A DNA stretch of 42,408 bases, from NCBI GenBank assembly GCA_903915035.1, contig CAIWRI010000042.1:1-42408 (forward strand), given 5' to 3'. Source of the stretch: an uncultured Nitrosomonadales bacterium. Its GTDB lineage: Bacteria; Pseudomonadota; Gammaproteobacteria; Burkholderiales; Gallionellaceae. The position numbers and the translations under genes are program-made. The notes below the pieces were generated by a model. It did not search any database and had not been told where the DNA came from. It saw only the letters and a list, made by a program, of their open reading frames with translations. Each line of letters begins with the position of its first letter. The first letter of the stretch is position 1. Shown piece by piece: positions 26,818-37,032 of this stretch.

Positions 26818-29800
26818 ACTTTTCCGCACCGTTCGTGAAGCGCCCGGTCGGCACCACGCTGCTGGCAATAGCCGTCTTGCTGGCCGGCACCATTGCCTTC
26901 AAACTGCTGCCGGTCGCCCCGCTGCCGCAAGTTGATTTTCCGACCATCAATATCAGGGCCAGTTTACCAGGTGCCAGCCCCGATGTGATGGCGGCCACCG
27001 TAGCCACACCGCTTGAGCGTTCGCTGGGACGCATCGCCGGCATCTCCGAGATGACTTCCAGCAGTTCACTGGGTTCGAGCAACATCACCTTGCAGTTCGA
27101 TTTATCGAAAGAGATTAACACTGCCGCACGCGAGGTACAGGCCGCCATCAATGCCGCCGGTCCCATGCTACCCACCGGCATGTCCGGCAATCCCAGCTAC
27201 CGCAAGGTTAATCCTGCCGATTCGCCCATCATGCTGTTGTCGCTGACTTCAAAAAGCCTGTCGGTGAGCCAAATGTATGATGCGGCCTCAAGCATCCTGG
27301 CGCAAAAAATCTCACAAATGTCCGGGGTAGGTCAGGTAACAGTAGGCGGCGGCGCGCTGCCCGCCGTGCGTGTTGATCTTGATCTGGATCAGATCAACAG
27401 CATGGGAATTTCCCAGGAACAAGTCAGAATCGCCATTGCCACGGCCAACATCAACGCACCTAAAGGCGCGGTAGAAGACGGAAAAAATCGCTGGCAGATA
27501 CACGCTAACGACCAGCTCACCACCCATGAAGCGTACTCCAATCTGACTGTTGCCTTTGTCAAGGGCGTCGCCGTCAGACTGAAGCAGATCGCGCACATCA
27601 GCGCCGGCTCACAAGACATGTACAACATGGGCATGTCCAACGGTGAGCCTTCGGTGCAACTGATCATTTTCCGCCAGCCGGGTGCAAATATCATCGACGT
27701 AGTGGATCAAATCAAGGCACAACTACCGGTACTGACCGCCTCAATCCCCAAGGCTATCAACATCAACGTGGTGCTTGATCGCACCACCACCATCCGCGCC
27801 TCCTTGCATGATTCGATCATGACCTTGCTGCTGTCTGTCGTGCTGGTAGCCCTGGTAGTCTTTCTTTTTCTGCGCGACTGGCGTGCAACCCTCATCCCTG
27901 CCATTGCCGTACCTATTTCGCTTATCGGCACCTTTGCCGCGATGTATTTGCTCAACTACAGCCTGGACAATCTCTCGCTGATGGCGCTGATCGTCGCGAC
28001 AGGCTTCGTGGTTGACGATGCGATCGTGGTGCTGGAAAACATCATGCGCTATATCGAAAAGGGACTCTCCCCCGTGCAAGCGGCACTGCAAGGCTCCAGG
28101 GAAGTCGGCTTCACGGTTTTGTCGATGAGCCTGTCGCTGGTCGCGGTATTTTTGCCGGTGCTGCTGATGGGCGGCATCATAGGCCGCCTGTTCCGTGAAT
28201 TCGCCGCCACCTTGTCGATCGCCATTTTCATTTCCCTGATCGTCTCGCTGACCGTCACACCGATGCTAGCCTCCCGACTGCTCAAAGCCCGTACTGACAG
28301 CAAACCCGGTCGATTGGCTGCAGCTGGTGAACGCGGCTATGCCCGGCTGCTGCATGCTTATGATGTTAGCCTTAGCTGGTCGCTCAAACACCACCGCATC
28401 ATGCTGCTGCTGTTTTTTTCAACTATTGCATTTACCGTCTATTTATACAGTATCGTACCCAAAGGTTTTTTCCCGACCCAGGATACCGGGGTGGTAACAG
28501 GCAGCATACAGGCTGATCAGGCCATCTCGTTTCAGGCGATGTCGATCAAGCTCAAGCGTATCGTCGCACTGATTAAAACCGAGCCTGCGGTACAAAATGC
28601 GGTGGCTTTCACAGGCGGGGGCGGCACCAACGGCGGCTTCGTTTTTATGACCTTGCAACCTTACTCTCAACGCCCGGATGCCACCACGGTGATCGGCCGT
28701 CTGAGGCATAAGCTCAACTCGATACCCGGCGCACAAGTATTTTTAGCTCCCTCGCAGGATATTCGCGCCGGTGGCAGACCCTCCCCCGCCCGTTATCAAT
28801 ACACCTTACAGTCCGGTGATTTGAATGAACTGCGTGTCTGGGAGCCTCGCGTACTCGAAGCCTTCAGGGGTATTCCGGGTTTAACCGAGGTAAACAGCGA
28901 TCAGCAGAGCAAGGGGCTGGAAATTGAACTTGTCATCGACCGTGACGCTGCTGCACGTTACGGCATTTCGGTAAACACCATCGACCAGACGCTCAATGAT
29001 GCGTTCGGCCAGCGACTGATTTCGACCATCTATGCGCCGCTCAACCAGTACCGCGTGGTGATGGAAGCGGATCTGCCATTTTTACAACGGCCTGAGTCTC
29101 TGAACGACATTTATCTGCTCAGTGCGACAGGACAAAAAGTCCCGCTGGCAACCCTGGCACATTACACCTTGGGCAACACGCCGCTGGTAGTCAATCATCA
29201 GGGGTTGTTTGCGGCTTCAACGATTTCGTTCAACCTGGAAAAGACCGTCTCACTGGGTCAGGCACAACAAAAAATCGCCGTCGCCATGGCGCAAATCGGC
29301 CTGCCCGGCACCATACAGGGCGGATTTCAGGGAACAGCCAAATTATTCCAGGACACGCTCAACAACCAGCCACTGTTTATCTTCACGGCGATTCTGGTGA
29401 TCTACATCGTGCTGGGCATGCTGTATGAAAGCACCATCCATCCGATCACCATCCTCTCCACCCTGCCCTCTGCCGGCATGGGCGCGGTCCTTGCATTGCT
29501 GTTATTTCATATCGACTTTTCCATCATCGCGCTGATCGGGGTGTTTTTACTGATCGGCATTGTCAAGAAAAATGCGATTCTGATGGTCGATTTCGCCCTG
29601 CAAATCGAACGCAATACAGGAGCCAGTCCTCGCGACGCAATACATGAAGCCTGTCTATTGCGCCTGCGCCCCATTCTGATGACCACCATGGCTGCCCTGT
29701 TCACTGCCTTGCCGCTGGCCCTGATCACCGGCAACGGCGCGGAACTGCGCCAGCCGCTAGGTATCGCCATCGCAGGCGGACTGATTGTCAGCCAGTTGCT

Positions 29801-29906
29801 AACCCTGTACACCACACCGGTGATCTATCTGCAACTCGATAAAATGCGCCACTGGGGACACGCGCGCCGGGGAAAACGCAGTAAACAATTAATAATTGAT
29901 AATTGA
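26814..29906 (+). CDS. mdtC: Multidrug RND efflux permease, MdtC-like
   Basis: 1030 residues. I place the start at GTG 26814, overlapping the mdtB stop (GTGA), because AAAGGA sits 7 nt upstream and the product then begins (M)[24 protein letters not shown]. An ATG at 26790 would add eight residues inside mdtB. Motifs: [34 protein letters not shown], the TM4 pair in [23 protein letters not shown], and [34 protein letters not shown]. It is the partner of MdtB in a heteromeric RND pump. An AT-rich spacer with repeated AATTGATA separates it from the outer membrane factor gene. Confidence 0.95.
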   Translation: MNFSAPFVKRPVGTTLLAIAVLLAGTIAFKLLPVAPLPQVDFPTINIRASLPGASPDVMAATVATPLERSLGRIAGISEMTSSSSLGSSNITLQFDLSKEINTAAREVQAAINAAGPMLPTGMSGNPSYRKVNPADSPIMLLSLTSKSLSVSQMYDAASSILAQKISQMSGVGQVTVGGGALPAVRVDLDLDQINSMGISQEQVRIAIATANINAPKGAVEDGKNRWQIHANDQLTTHEAYSNLTVAFVKGVAVRLKQIAHISAGSQDMYNMGMSNGEPSVQLIIFRQPGANIIDVVDQIKAQLPVLTASIPKAININVVLDRTTTIRASLHDSIMTLLLSVVLVALVVFLFLRDWRATLIPAIAVPISLIGTFAAMYLLNYSLDNLSLMALIVATGFVVDDAIVVLENIMRYIEKGLSPVQAALQGSREVGFTVLSMSLSLVAVFLPVLLMGGIIGRLFREFAATLSIAIFISLIVSLTVTPMLASRLLKARTDSKPGRLAAAGERGYARLLHAYDVSLSWSLKHHRIMLLLFFSTIAFTVYLYSIVPKGFFPTQDTGVVTGSIQADQAISFQAMSIKLKRIVALIKTEPAVQNAVAFTGGGGTNGGFVFMTLQPYSQRPDATTVIGRLRHKLNSIPGAQVFLAPSQDIRAGGRPSPARYQYTLQSGDLNELRVWEPRVLEAFRGIPGLTEVNSDQQSKGLEIELVIDRDAAARYGISVNTIDQTLNDAFGQRLISTIYAPLNQYRVVMEADLPFLQRPESLNDIYLLSATGQKVPLATLAHYTLGNTPLVVNHQGLFAASTISFNLEKTVSLGQAQQKIAVAMAQIGLPGTIQGGFQGTAKLFQDTLNNQPLFIFTAILVIYIVLGMLYESTIHPITILSTLPSAGMGAVLALLLFHIDFSIIALIGVFLLIGIVKKNAILMVDFALQIERNTGASPRDAIHEACLLRLRPILMTTMAALFTALPLALITGNGAELRQPLGIAIAGGLIVSQLLTLYTTPVIYLQLDKMRHWGHARRGKRSKQLIIDN

Positions 29907-29937
29907 TAATTACCAATTGCGGAATAAAGGGAAAAAA

Positions 29938-31386
29938 ATGCTGAAATATATCATTATCGGATTACTGCTCACAGGTTGTGCTGCGGGGCCGGATTACAAA
30001 CGCCCGGAAGTAGCGACACCCGCACAGTTCAAGGAAGGCTGGGTTAACACTGCGGCTTTGCCGACGACCGTGCCGGATGCATGGTGGGCTGTGTATGATG
30101 ATGCAACCCTCAATGCGCTGGAAGTGCAAGTTGCACAAGCCAATCAGAGTCTGCGTGCCGCTTTTTATACTTACAGCCAAGCCCAGGCTCTCGCTGATAC
30201 AGCACGTGCTGCCGAATATCCCACCGTGGGAGCGGGCATATCGTCCAGCAAAACCTCCGCTAACGGCGTCGTATCAAGCACGGGAGCGACAACCACGACC
30301 ACCACTTCCGGCAAGAGCGCAAGTTTAACCGCCAGCTGGACACCCGATCTTTGGGGAAAAGTAAGCCGTCAGGTTGAAGCCGATCAGGCAAGTTCCGCTG
30401 CCAGCCTGGAAACGCTGCGCGCTGCTCAGTTAAGCTTGCAAGGCACGCTGGCACAGGATTACTTTTTGATTCGTCAACTGGATGCCCAGACGGCGCTGGC
30501 ACGAAACACCGTCGCTGTGGATGAAAAATCGCTGCGAATCACGCAAAACCGCTACAAAGCCGGCATCGCAACCTCCGCTGATGAGGCCTTGGCCGAAGCG
30601 ACTCTGGCGAATGCTCGCGTGCAGCAAGTGAGCTTTGGTATCCAGCGCGCACAACTGGAGCACGCCATTGCCGTATTGACAGGCCAGCCACCTGCCAATT
30701 TCACGCTAGCCTTCATGCCGGACCTTCAGGAACCGGCTCTGATTCCAGCGGGGCTTCCTTCACAATTGTTGCTGCGCCGCCCGGATCTCATCGCCGCAGA
30801 GCGTCAAGTAGCAGCAGCCAATGCGCAGATCGGCGTTTCAAAATCCGCCTATTTTCCGGCGTTAACCCTGTCAGGACAACGCGGTTGGCGCGGGCCGTCC
30901 TTGAGTAATCTTGTTTCTGCGCCCAACTTGTTCTGGTCTATGGGGCCCGCCCTGACCGCGACGCTACTGGACGGTGGCGCGCGCAAGGCACAAATAAAAC
31001 AAAGTCAGGCAGCTTACCAGATAGCAGTCGCGCAATACCGGCAATTGAGTCTGACCGCATTGCAGCAAGTTGAAGATCAACTGGTAGCGATAACCACCCT
31101 GACAGAAGAAGCCGCCTTGCAAAAACTATCCGTTGCTGCAAATGAGCGCTCACTGCGTCTGGCAACGGATCAGTACAAGGCTGGCACAGTATCTTATTTG
31201 AACGTGGTCAACGCGCAAACAGCATCCTATGCAGCACGCAACACGGCACTGACGATCAGCGGTCAGCGCTATACAGCCAGTGTTGCGCTAATCCAGGCAC
31301 TGGGCGGCGGATGGGGTAAGTCGACCCATGCGGAACTAGGTGAATCCGTAACGGATGTTACACAGCAACATCCGTTACCAAAATAA
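29938..31386 (+). CDS. Outer membrane factor lipoprotein of the RND pump (NodT/OprM family)
   Basis: 482 residues from the ATG at 29938 (AAAGGG upstream). The lipoprotein signal MLKYIIIGLLLTGCAAGPDYKRPEV has lipobox LTGC and the family start GPDYxRP. Two OEP repeats follow with coiled-coil helices; the second contains LLLRRPDLIAAERQVAAANAQIGVSKSAYFPALTLSGQRG and QVEDQLVAITTL. It forms the trimeric TolC-like channel for MdtABC. It is the last gene of the operon, 31 bp after mdtC. A perfect 12-bp hairpin overlaps its last codons. Confidence 0.94.
   Translation: MLKYIIIGLLLTGCAAGPDYKRPEVATPAQFKEGWVNTAALPTTVPDAWWAVYDDATLNALEVQVAQANQSLRAAFYTYSQAQALADTARAAEYPTVGAGISSSKTSANGVVSSTGATTTTTTSGKSASLTASWTPDLWGKVSRQVEADQASSAASLETLRAAQLSLQGTLAQDYFLIRQLDAQTALARNTVAVDEKSLRITQNRYKAGIATSADEALAEATLANARVQQVSFGIQRAQLEHAIAVLTGQPPANFTLAFMPDLQEPALIPAGLPSQLLLRRPDLIAAERQVAAANAQIGVSKSAYFPALTLSGQRGWRGPSLSNLVSAPNLFWSMGPALTATLLDGGARKAQIKQSQAAYQIAVAQYRQLSLTALQQVEDQLVAITTLTEEAALQKLSVAANERSLRLATDQYKAGTVSYLNVVNAQTASYAARNTALTISGQRYTASVALIQALGGGWGKSTHAELGESVTDVTQQHPLPK
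31348..31378. repeat. 12-bp perfect hairpin over the 3' end of the outer membrane factor gene
   Basis: GTAACGGATGTT and AACATCCGTTAC with a 7-nt loop, inside the codons for the last residues. It is not followed by a T-run, so it may protect the mRNA 3' end or act in rho-dependent ending rather than as a classic terminator. A similar GATGTTAC/GTAACATC hairpin lies at 32103-32121. Confidence 0.6.
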
Positions 31387-31461
31387 AAACAATTTCGCCG
31401 GTGTCAGTCCTGCTACTGGCTTATTAGCTTTACTCCCCGGCATTGTAGCAAACGCTTTTTC

Positions 31462-31725
31462 GTGAGTATCCCCATTGCGTCAGGCGATCGTAGATTGAAA
31501 GCGGTGTCCGATTGGTTGGACGCGCATTTGGATACGTTGGATTGGGTATCGACCCATGTGCAGCGTGCGCAAGCCGACCGGCCGCGGCGGCATGAGCATT
31601 GAGTCGATTTTACGCTGCGGCATTTTGAAGCAGCACCGGCGGTGAGCTTGCCGAAGAAGCGTGGCAGGCCGCTCGCGCTGAAATTCTTAAAAGGCGGTCT
31701 GAATGGCGTCAAGCCGCAAAATTGA
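31462..31725 (+). pseudogene. Internally deleted transposase remnant (ISNCY-like)
   Basis: Three frame-shifted pieces read in order: GTG at 31462 giving ...GDRRLKAVSDWLDAHLDTLDWVSTHVQRAQ (stop at 31602), then in the next frame MSIESILRCGILKQHRR (31592-31645), then KKRGRPLALKFLKGGLNGVKPQN (31645-31725). The first two resemble, from memory, the N-terminus of ISNCY-type DDE transposases, and the last looks like a C-terminus. Roughly 1 kb between would be missing. The IS family is an inference; the frame-broken coding remnant is visible in the sequence. Confidence 0.5.
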
Positions 31726-31864
31726 GCCTACTTTAACCAAAACAGCCTGATCAATGAAAAATATCATTAAATACTAATTTATCGCCCGCGCACAATTCGC
31801 GTGTTTATGGATGAGAACTAACATAGTAAAGCTGCTGTTGAAAAGAGTCCGGCAACGCTATTCA

Positions 31865-32080
31865 ATCAGGTTTCAGAGGAGATCGGCAGGTCTGAAGTAG
31901 TGTATCGGAAACAAGGTGCAGTAGACGGGATACAGTCCGCGACTCACCGGATATAGTCCGCCACGGATGAAATAAAGTCAGGCGCGGGTGAAATAAATTC
32001 AGGCAAGGACTGGCGGAACAGGGAAACACGCCAGTAGAAACCCGACATAAGCCAGTGGAAACCAGGCACAAGTCGGTGAA
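31865..32080 (-). repeat. Degenerate 21-bp tandem repeat array (copy B)
   Basis: On the minus strand about ten contiguous 21-nt units, for example TTCCACTGGCTTATGTCGGG, TTCTACTGGCGTGTTTCCCT, TTTATTTCACCCGCGCCTGA and TTTATTTCATCCGTGGCGGA. They share the core TCYACTGGC...GGACT with the array at 18050-18290. The frame is open for 69 codons (31862-32071) and gives seven-residue repeats (CLVSTGL, CRVSTGV) in the same phase as the other array. No spacers, no ribosome binding site. Confidence 0.8.
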
Positions 32081-32102
32081 GTTGTTTTTATTGCGAGTAT
32101 TA

Positions 32103-32121
32103 GATGTTACTGCGTAACATC
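32103..32121. repeat. Short hairpin upstream of the GGDEF/EAL gene
   Basis: GATGTTAC-TGC-GTAACATC, an 8-bp stem with a 3-nt loop, about 80 nt before the start codon at 32200. It could be an operator or leader hairpin. Confidence 0.45.
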
Positions 32122-32199
32122 CAATATATAATCAACAGTTGCTGGTACTTATTGCGCTTCATCTTGATCTAAAAGCGCTAACTTGTCACGAATAATTGA

Positions 32200-35100
32200 A
32201 TGCTAAACCTCATCATTTCACCACCTGATAGTAGCCTGCTCTACTCAGGAAACTATGACTTCATTCTGGTAGGGTTGTCCATCATTGTAGCGATATTTGC
32301 ATCCTATGCGGCGTTACTGGTATCCCAACACGTTACAACGGCTACACTGATTAGAGCAAAGTATCTGTGGCTGGCCGGCGGCAGCCTGTGCTTAGGTATT
32401 GGTATCTGGTCTATGCATTTTGTCGGCATGCTGGCTTTCAACTTGCCTTGCTCGACCAGCTACGATCCTATTCTCACCTTGCTTTCTACCCTGCCCAGCA
32501 TACTCGCCAGTGCAGTTGCGCTAAAAATCATCAGCCGTCCGAAAATAACCACGACACAACTTGCCAACGGTGGCTTACTGATTGGTGCCGGCATCGGTGC
32601 GATGCACTATTCAGGCATGGCAGCGATGCACATGAATGGTCTGATTCGTTACGATATCAAAATTTTCCTGCTTTCCCTGCTTCTTGCCGTCATGCTGGCC
32701 ACCACAGCACTTTGGATTAAATTCAAAATGCAGTCACTGCAAAACGAATGGAGCAAATGGAGTGTCATAATCAGTGCAACGGTAATGGGGTTGGCTGTCT
32801 CCGGCATGCATTACACCGCCATGGCAGCAGCCTATTTCGTACGGGACGGCGTTAGTATACTGAGCACAACGGGGATTGCCCCCTCTTTTCTTGCTGCTAT
32901 CGTATTGACCGCAACTGGTCTGATTACCGTTGTCACGATTGCCGCCACTTATATCGACCATCCCGGCTTACTGTCTTTCGGACGTTCCTACAAACTGATC
33001 GGGGTGTTACTTACTATCTGGATCAGCGTTGCCTGGTTAAGTGCAGACTATTATTATGCACGTCTGACCCGGACGGTGTACCAACAAGGCATACAACTCG
33101 CCACACAACAGGTAACACAGGTTGCATTTAACCTGGATGACAACATTGAACAACTTAAAGGCATCGCACTGGTTTTTGCCCAAAACACAGACATCCGGCG
33201 TGCTTCGCAGCTTTTTACAAGCACAGCAAAGGAACAGTCTCCCGAGCTACGCAAAGCCCACTGGACGCTGGATAAAAGTTTGACTCAGCTGGATGATAGC
33301 CTGTCCCATGCGGCAAAAAGCCTGGGAGCCGACGTCATCTATCTTCTCAATTCAAGCGGGGATTGCATCGCATCGAGCAATGCGGATAAACCAGACAGCT
33401 TCGTTGGCACTAATTATGCCGATCGTGAATATTTCCGTCAGGCACGCCAAGGCGAGCACGGCCATCAATATGCCATAGGACGAGCCAGCAAAATACCCGG
33501 ACTTTTTTACTCTCGCAGCATATTCGAAAAAGGTCACTTCACCGGCGCAGTCGTTGTCAAACGCAACATTTTGCAATTTTTTCGCTGGACTAATCAGACA
33601 AATGCATTTCTCACCGATGCCAACGGCGTCATCGTGCTCTCATCTGATAAGGCCATCGAATCTCACTATATGCCCGGGGCATCTGTCACAAAACTATCTG
33701 CGAAAAAGATACCGCTGCAATATAGGCAATCTGTTATTAAACCAGTAACGATCACGCCATGGAACAAAGATCGTTTTCCATTTGCGGTGCTAATCGAGGG
33801 AAAGCCAGTTGTTTTTACAGCAAAAAAACTGCCTGAGGACGCAATCACCGTCTATTCATTCCGTCCACTGGATGAAATTATCCACCTGGATAATGAAAAA
33901 ATCTGGCTATTTCTTTTGCTCGCCTCTGCCGGCAGCATGTTGATCATCGCCGCAGCGGCAATCTTACTTTATTTGCTTGAATCACAGACAACCGCTGCTG
34001 ACCTGCGCATCGCGGCTTCCGCGTTTGAAGCGCAGGAAGGCATGATGATCACGGATACCAACAGTACGATTTTAAGAATCAACAAGGCCTTTATCAATAT
34101 TACGGGTTACCGTGTCGAAGATGCCGTTGGTCAGAAAGCCTGCCTGCTCAATTCAGACCTGCATGATAAATTTTACAACGACACCATCTGGCCACAAGTC
34201 AGACTAACCGGGAATTGGGAAGGTGAATTCTGGAGCAAGCGAAAAAATGGTGAGATTTATCCCGAATCTCTCACTATCACGGCAGTTAAAGACAAAAACA
34301 GCAATATCACGAATTATGTGCACATTTTCAATGATATTAGCGCAAATAAAGCTGCCGCAGATGAAATCAAGCATCTGGCATTTTATGATTCACTCACCGG
34401 GTTGCCCAACCGGCGTCTGCTAACTGACCGGCTCGGACAGGCTTTGGCATCAAGTGCTCGCAGCGAACAGCAAGGCGCACTGCTTTTCATTGACCTAGAT
34501 AATTTCAAAACACTCAACGACACGCTCGGCCATGATATCGGTGATTTGTTATTACAACATGCAGCGGAACGCCTGACCTACTGCATGCGGGAAGGCGACA
34601 CCGTCGCACGTCTGGGCGGAGATGAATTTGTGATTATCCTTGAGAAGTTAAGTGCACATGCGATCGAAGCGGCAGCACAGACTGAACTCGTGGCCCAAAA
34701 GATACTTGCCAGACTGAACCTGCCCTACAAACTCAACTCACATGTCTATTTCAACACAGCCAGCATAGGCGCTACCATTTTTAGCAGCAACAACACCGCA
34801 AAAGAGGACCTGTTCAAACAATCCGACATTGCCATGTATCAGGCAAAAAAAGCCGGACGCAACACCTTGCGTTTTTTTGATCCGGTCATGCAGGAAAATA
34901 TTAACTCCCGGGCAATACTCGAAGTCGAATTGCGCAACGCCATTGAACAGCAACAATTCCATCTGTATTACCAGGTTCAGGTGAATGACGCCAATATTCC
35001 AGTCGGTGCAGAATCGCTGGTCCGTTGGATACACCCCAAACGCGGCGTGATTTCTCCCTTACAGTTTATCCCGCTGGCCGAAGAAACCGGACTTATTTTA

Positions 35101-35673
35101 CCTATCGGTTTATGGGTGTTGAACGCGGCCTGCGCCCAAATTGCAAAATGGCAACAAAATAGCAACACCCGCGATCTTATGCTGTCAGTTAATGTCAGTG
35201 CCCGTCAGTTTCACCAGCCTGACTTTGTCAGCCAGGTGCAAGCGATTGTGCAGAAACATCAAATCAACGCGACTCGTCTGAAACTGGAACTGACTGAAAG
35301 CCTGTTGCTTGACAACGTCGAAACCATCATCACGACCATGACAGCATTAAAAAAAGTTGGTATTCAGTTTTCACTGGATGACTTTGGCACAGGCTATTCC
35401 TCCTTGCAATATCTGAAACGACTACCACTGGAGCAGCTCAAAATTGATCAGTCATTTGTACGCGACATTACTGTTGACTCCAGTGACCAGGCCATTGTGC
35501 GCACCATCATTGTGATGGCACGCAGCTTGAATATGGATGTCATTGCCGAAGGAGTAGAAACAGAAGAACAACGGACATTGCTGATCAACAAAGGCTGTAC
35601 ACACTTTCAAGGCTATCTCTTCGGCAGACCCGTGCCCCTCGAAGATTTTGAGACTATTTTAAAGCGCTGTTGA
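32200..35673 (+). CDS. MHYT - periplasmic sensor - PAS - GGDEF - EAL cyclic-di-GMP protein
   Basis: 1157-residue membrane protein. Residues ~10-270 are an MHYT domain of seven TM segments, with motifs at residues 72 (MHFVGM), 135 (MHYSGM) and 203 (MHYTAM), thought to bind a metal and sense a gas such as O2 or NO. A periplasmic Cache-like sensor (~295-560) is bounded by TM segments near 268-290 and 565-590. A PAS domain follows (~605-710). The GGDEF domain is intact (residues 806-810) with an inhibitory RxxD site (REGD) five residues before, so it should make c-di-GMP with feedback control. The EAL domain reads ESL at its signature (residue 938), but the other metal and catalytic motifs (NVSARQF, ELTES, DDFGTGYSS, EGVET) are present. 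It may therefore both make and degrade c-di-GMP. The ribosome binding site is weak. It is monocistronic. Confidence 0.95.
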   Translation: MLNLIISPPDSSLLYSGNYDFILVGLSIIVAIFASYAALLVSQHVTTATLIRAKYLWLAGGSLCLGIGIWSMHFVGMLAFNLPCSTSYDPILTLLSTLPSILASAVALKIISRPKITTTQLANGGLLIGAGIGAMHYSGMAAMHMNGLIRYDIKIFLLSLLLAVMLATTALWIKFKMQSLQNEWSKWSVIISATVMGLAVSGMHYTAMAAAYFVRDGVSILSTTGIAPSFLAAIVLTATGLITVVTIAATYIDHPGLLSFGRSYKLIGVLLTIWISVAWLSADYYYARLTRTVYQQGIQLATQQVTQVAFNLDDNIEQLKGIALVFAQNTDIRRASQLFTSTAKEQSPELRKAHWTLDKSLTQLDDSLSHAAKSLGADVIYLLNSSGDCIASSNADKPDSFVGTNYADREYFRQARQGEHGHQYAIGRASKIPGLFYSRSIFEKGHFTGAVVVKRNILQFFRWTNQTNAFLTDANGVIVLSSDKAIESHYMPGASVTKLSAKKIPLQYRQSVIKPVTITPWNKDRFPFAVLIEGKPVVFTAKKLPEDAITVYSFRPLDEIIHLDNEKIWLFLLLASAGSMLIIAAAAILLYLLESQTTAADLRIAASAFEAQEGMMITDTNSTILRINKAFINITGYRVEDAVGQKACLLNSDLHDKFYNDTIWPQVRLTGNWEGEFWSKRKNGEIYPESLTITAVKDKNSNITNYVHIFNDISANKAAADEIKHLAFYDSLTGLPNRRLLTDRLGQALASSARSEQQGALLFIDLDNFKTLNDTLGHDIGDLLLQHAAERLTYCMREGDTVARLGGDEFVIILEKLSAHAIEAAAQTELVAQKILARLNLPYKLNSHVYFNTASIGATIFSSNNTAKEDLFKQSDIAMYQAKKAGRNTLRFFDPVMQENINSRAILEVELRNAIEQQQFHLYYQVQVNDANIPVGAESLVRWIHPKRGVISPLQFIPLAEETGLILPIGLWVLNAACAQIAKWQQNSNTRDLMLSVNVSARQFHQPDFVSQVQAIVQKHQINATRLKLELTESLLLDNVETIITTMTALKKVGIQFSLDDFGTGYSSLQYLKRLPLEQLKIDQSFVRDITVDSSDQAIVRTIIVMARSLNMDVIAEGVETEEQRTLLINKGCTHFQGYLFGRPVPLEDFETILKRC

Positions 35674-35862
35674 GATATTAATTCGGGCTTACCTTAAAAG
35701 TTTCTACGACTGCTTTCTGCCATGCAGTAACGAATATGTGCCACTATGTGCAGCTCGACATAATGGCGCAAATAGAGCAGACAGACTGTCGGTTAAATGC
35801 CAAAATAAGCATCCACAAGCTTCGAGCCTTGAGGTACAAATTTTTTAGCCATACTGAACTGA

Positions 35863-35887
35863 AAAAAAGGGGGACGAATCGCCCCCC
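35863..35887 (-). terminator. Intrinsic terminator of the cytochrome c peroxidase locus
   Basis: On the minus strand a GGGGG/CCCCC stem with an 8-nt loop is followed by a run of seven T. It lies 20 bp after the pseudogene stop. Confidence 0.85.
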
Positions 35888-35906
35888 GATAAATCATGAC
35901 GAAGAT

Positions 35907-36756
35907 TTATTTATCAAAAGGTTGCGGACGCGGCGTTGTATCAGTTGACGGAGGGAGAATCGGCAATTTGAACGATGACTGGTCACCCGTCAGTATCTTC
36001 ATCACTAAATGCCTTGCCCAATTGTATGCGCCCCATTGTTTCAACTGCCTGGTGTAGGGTCGCTGCTTCACCATCATGGAAGTAGGGATAGATTAATTCA
36101 ATGTTGCGCAACATGGGTACTTTGAAGTTAAATCGGTCGGAATCCTTACCGGTCACCGCCGATCGTCCTTCTGCCTTATTGATGGTTTTGTACGGTTCAA
36201 CAACGCCCATTTTCTTGTAGGAATTGCGGCCGACGGCAGGACCATTGTGACAGGCAACACAACCGCTGTCCTTGAACAGTTTGTAACCGGTAAGCTCTTC
36301 GCTACTTAATGTTTTTTTTCGCCTTTCAACCATTTATCAAAACGGGAGTTTGGCGTTACCAGTGTTTCTTCAAAAGTAGCAATCGATTTAGTCACTTCAT
36401 CAATTGTTATTTTGTCGACTTTAAAAACCATTTTAAAGTCGCTGACGTAAGCCGGAATTGATTGCAACACGCCAACGGCAAGCTCGTGGCTAAAACCCAT
36501 CTCGCCAGGATTAGCAATCGGGCCACCGGTCTGAGCCTTGAAATCTGCTGCACGACCATCCCAGAATTGAGCAAGATTCATACTGGAATTAAGAACGGTA
36601 GGCGCATTGATCGGGCCTTGATACCAATGATCACCCTTGATTTTTAATCTTGGCGGCCAAGATAGGCTGGATGGGTTCATTGCTGTTAGTGGCATTCGCG
36701 GTACCGATAAAGGATGCAACCATTGCGACTGTGAGAAAGATACGACTGTTTGACAT
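35907..36756 (-). pseudogene. Cytochrome c peroxidase (MauG/CcpA family) pseudogene
   Basis: Pieces of one dihaem peroxidase gene in three frames. ATG 36756 encodes signal peptide MSNSRIFLTVAMVASFIGTANA, then NEPIQPILAAKI and a stop. The next frame resumes at KGDHWYQGPINAPTVLNSSMNLAQFWDGRAADFKAQTGGPIANPGEMGF; the ~40 residues that carry the first CXXCH haem site in intact homologues are missing between them. A second frame break sits at an 8-T run (36310-36317), after which KTLSSEELTGYKLFKDSGCVACHNGPAVG contains the remaining haem site. A third break near 35990 removes the end of the catalytic domain before LTGDQSSFKLPILPPSTDTTPRPQPFDK. The product would be periplasmic and detoxify H2O2, but loss of the first haem and three lesions indicate a dead gene. 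Confidence 0.88.
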
Positions 36757-37032
36757 TGTGCTACCCCTTTTTAGGGTTGTATCAGGCTTTATCAAATGGA
36801 AATACGAAACTGCCTGCTTTACCCACTAAATAATTCTGGTTATTAAACCATAGCAAGTCAATTTCATTCCTGATTAGCCACAATATTCAGGCCACATGGC
36901 ATCTGTCAGTCATTCCGGGCAAACCACTTCGTGATTCTCGCACTCACTGCACCACAGCGGCTTCAAAGCAAAGCTCACTAAACGCAACCCGCATTCTTGC
37001 ACGACAGATCAGAATATATGAAGCACACAAAC

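Noticed and set aside
31865..32080. CRISPR array
   Set aside because: Units are contiguous and degenerate with no spacers, and no cas gene is present.
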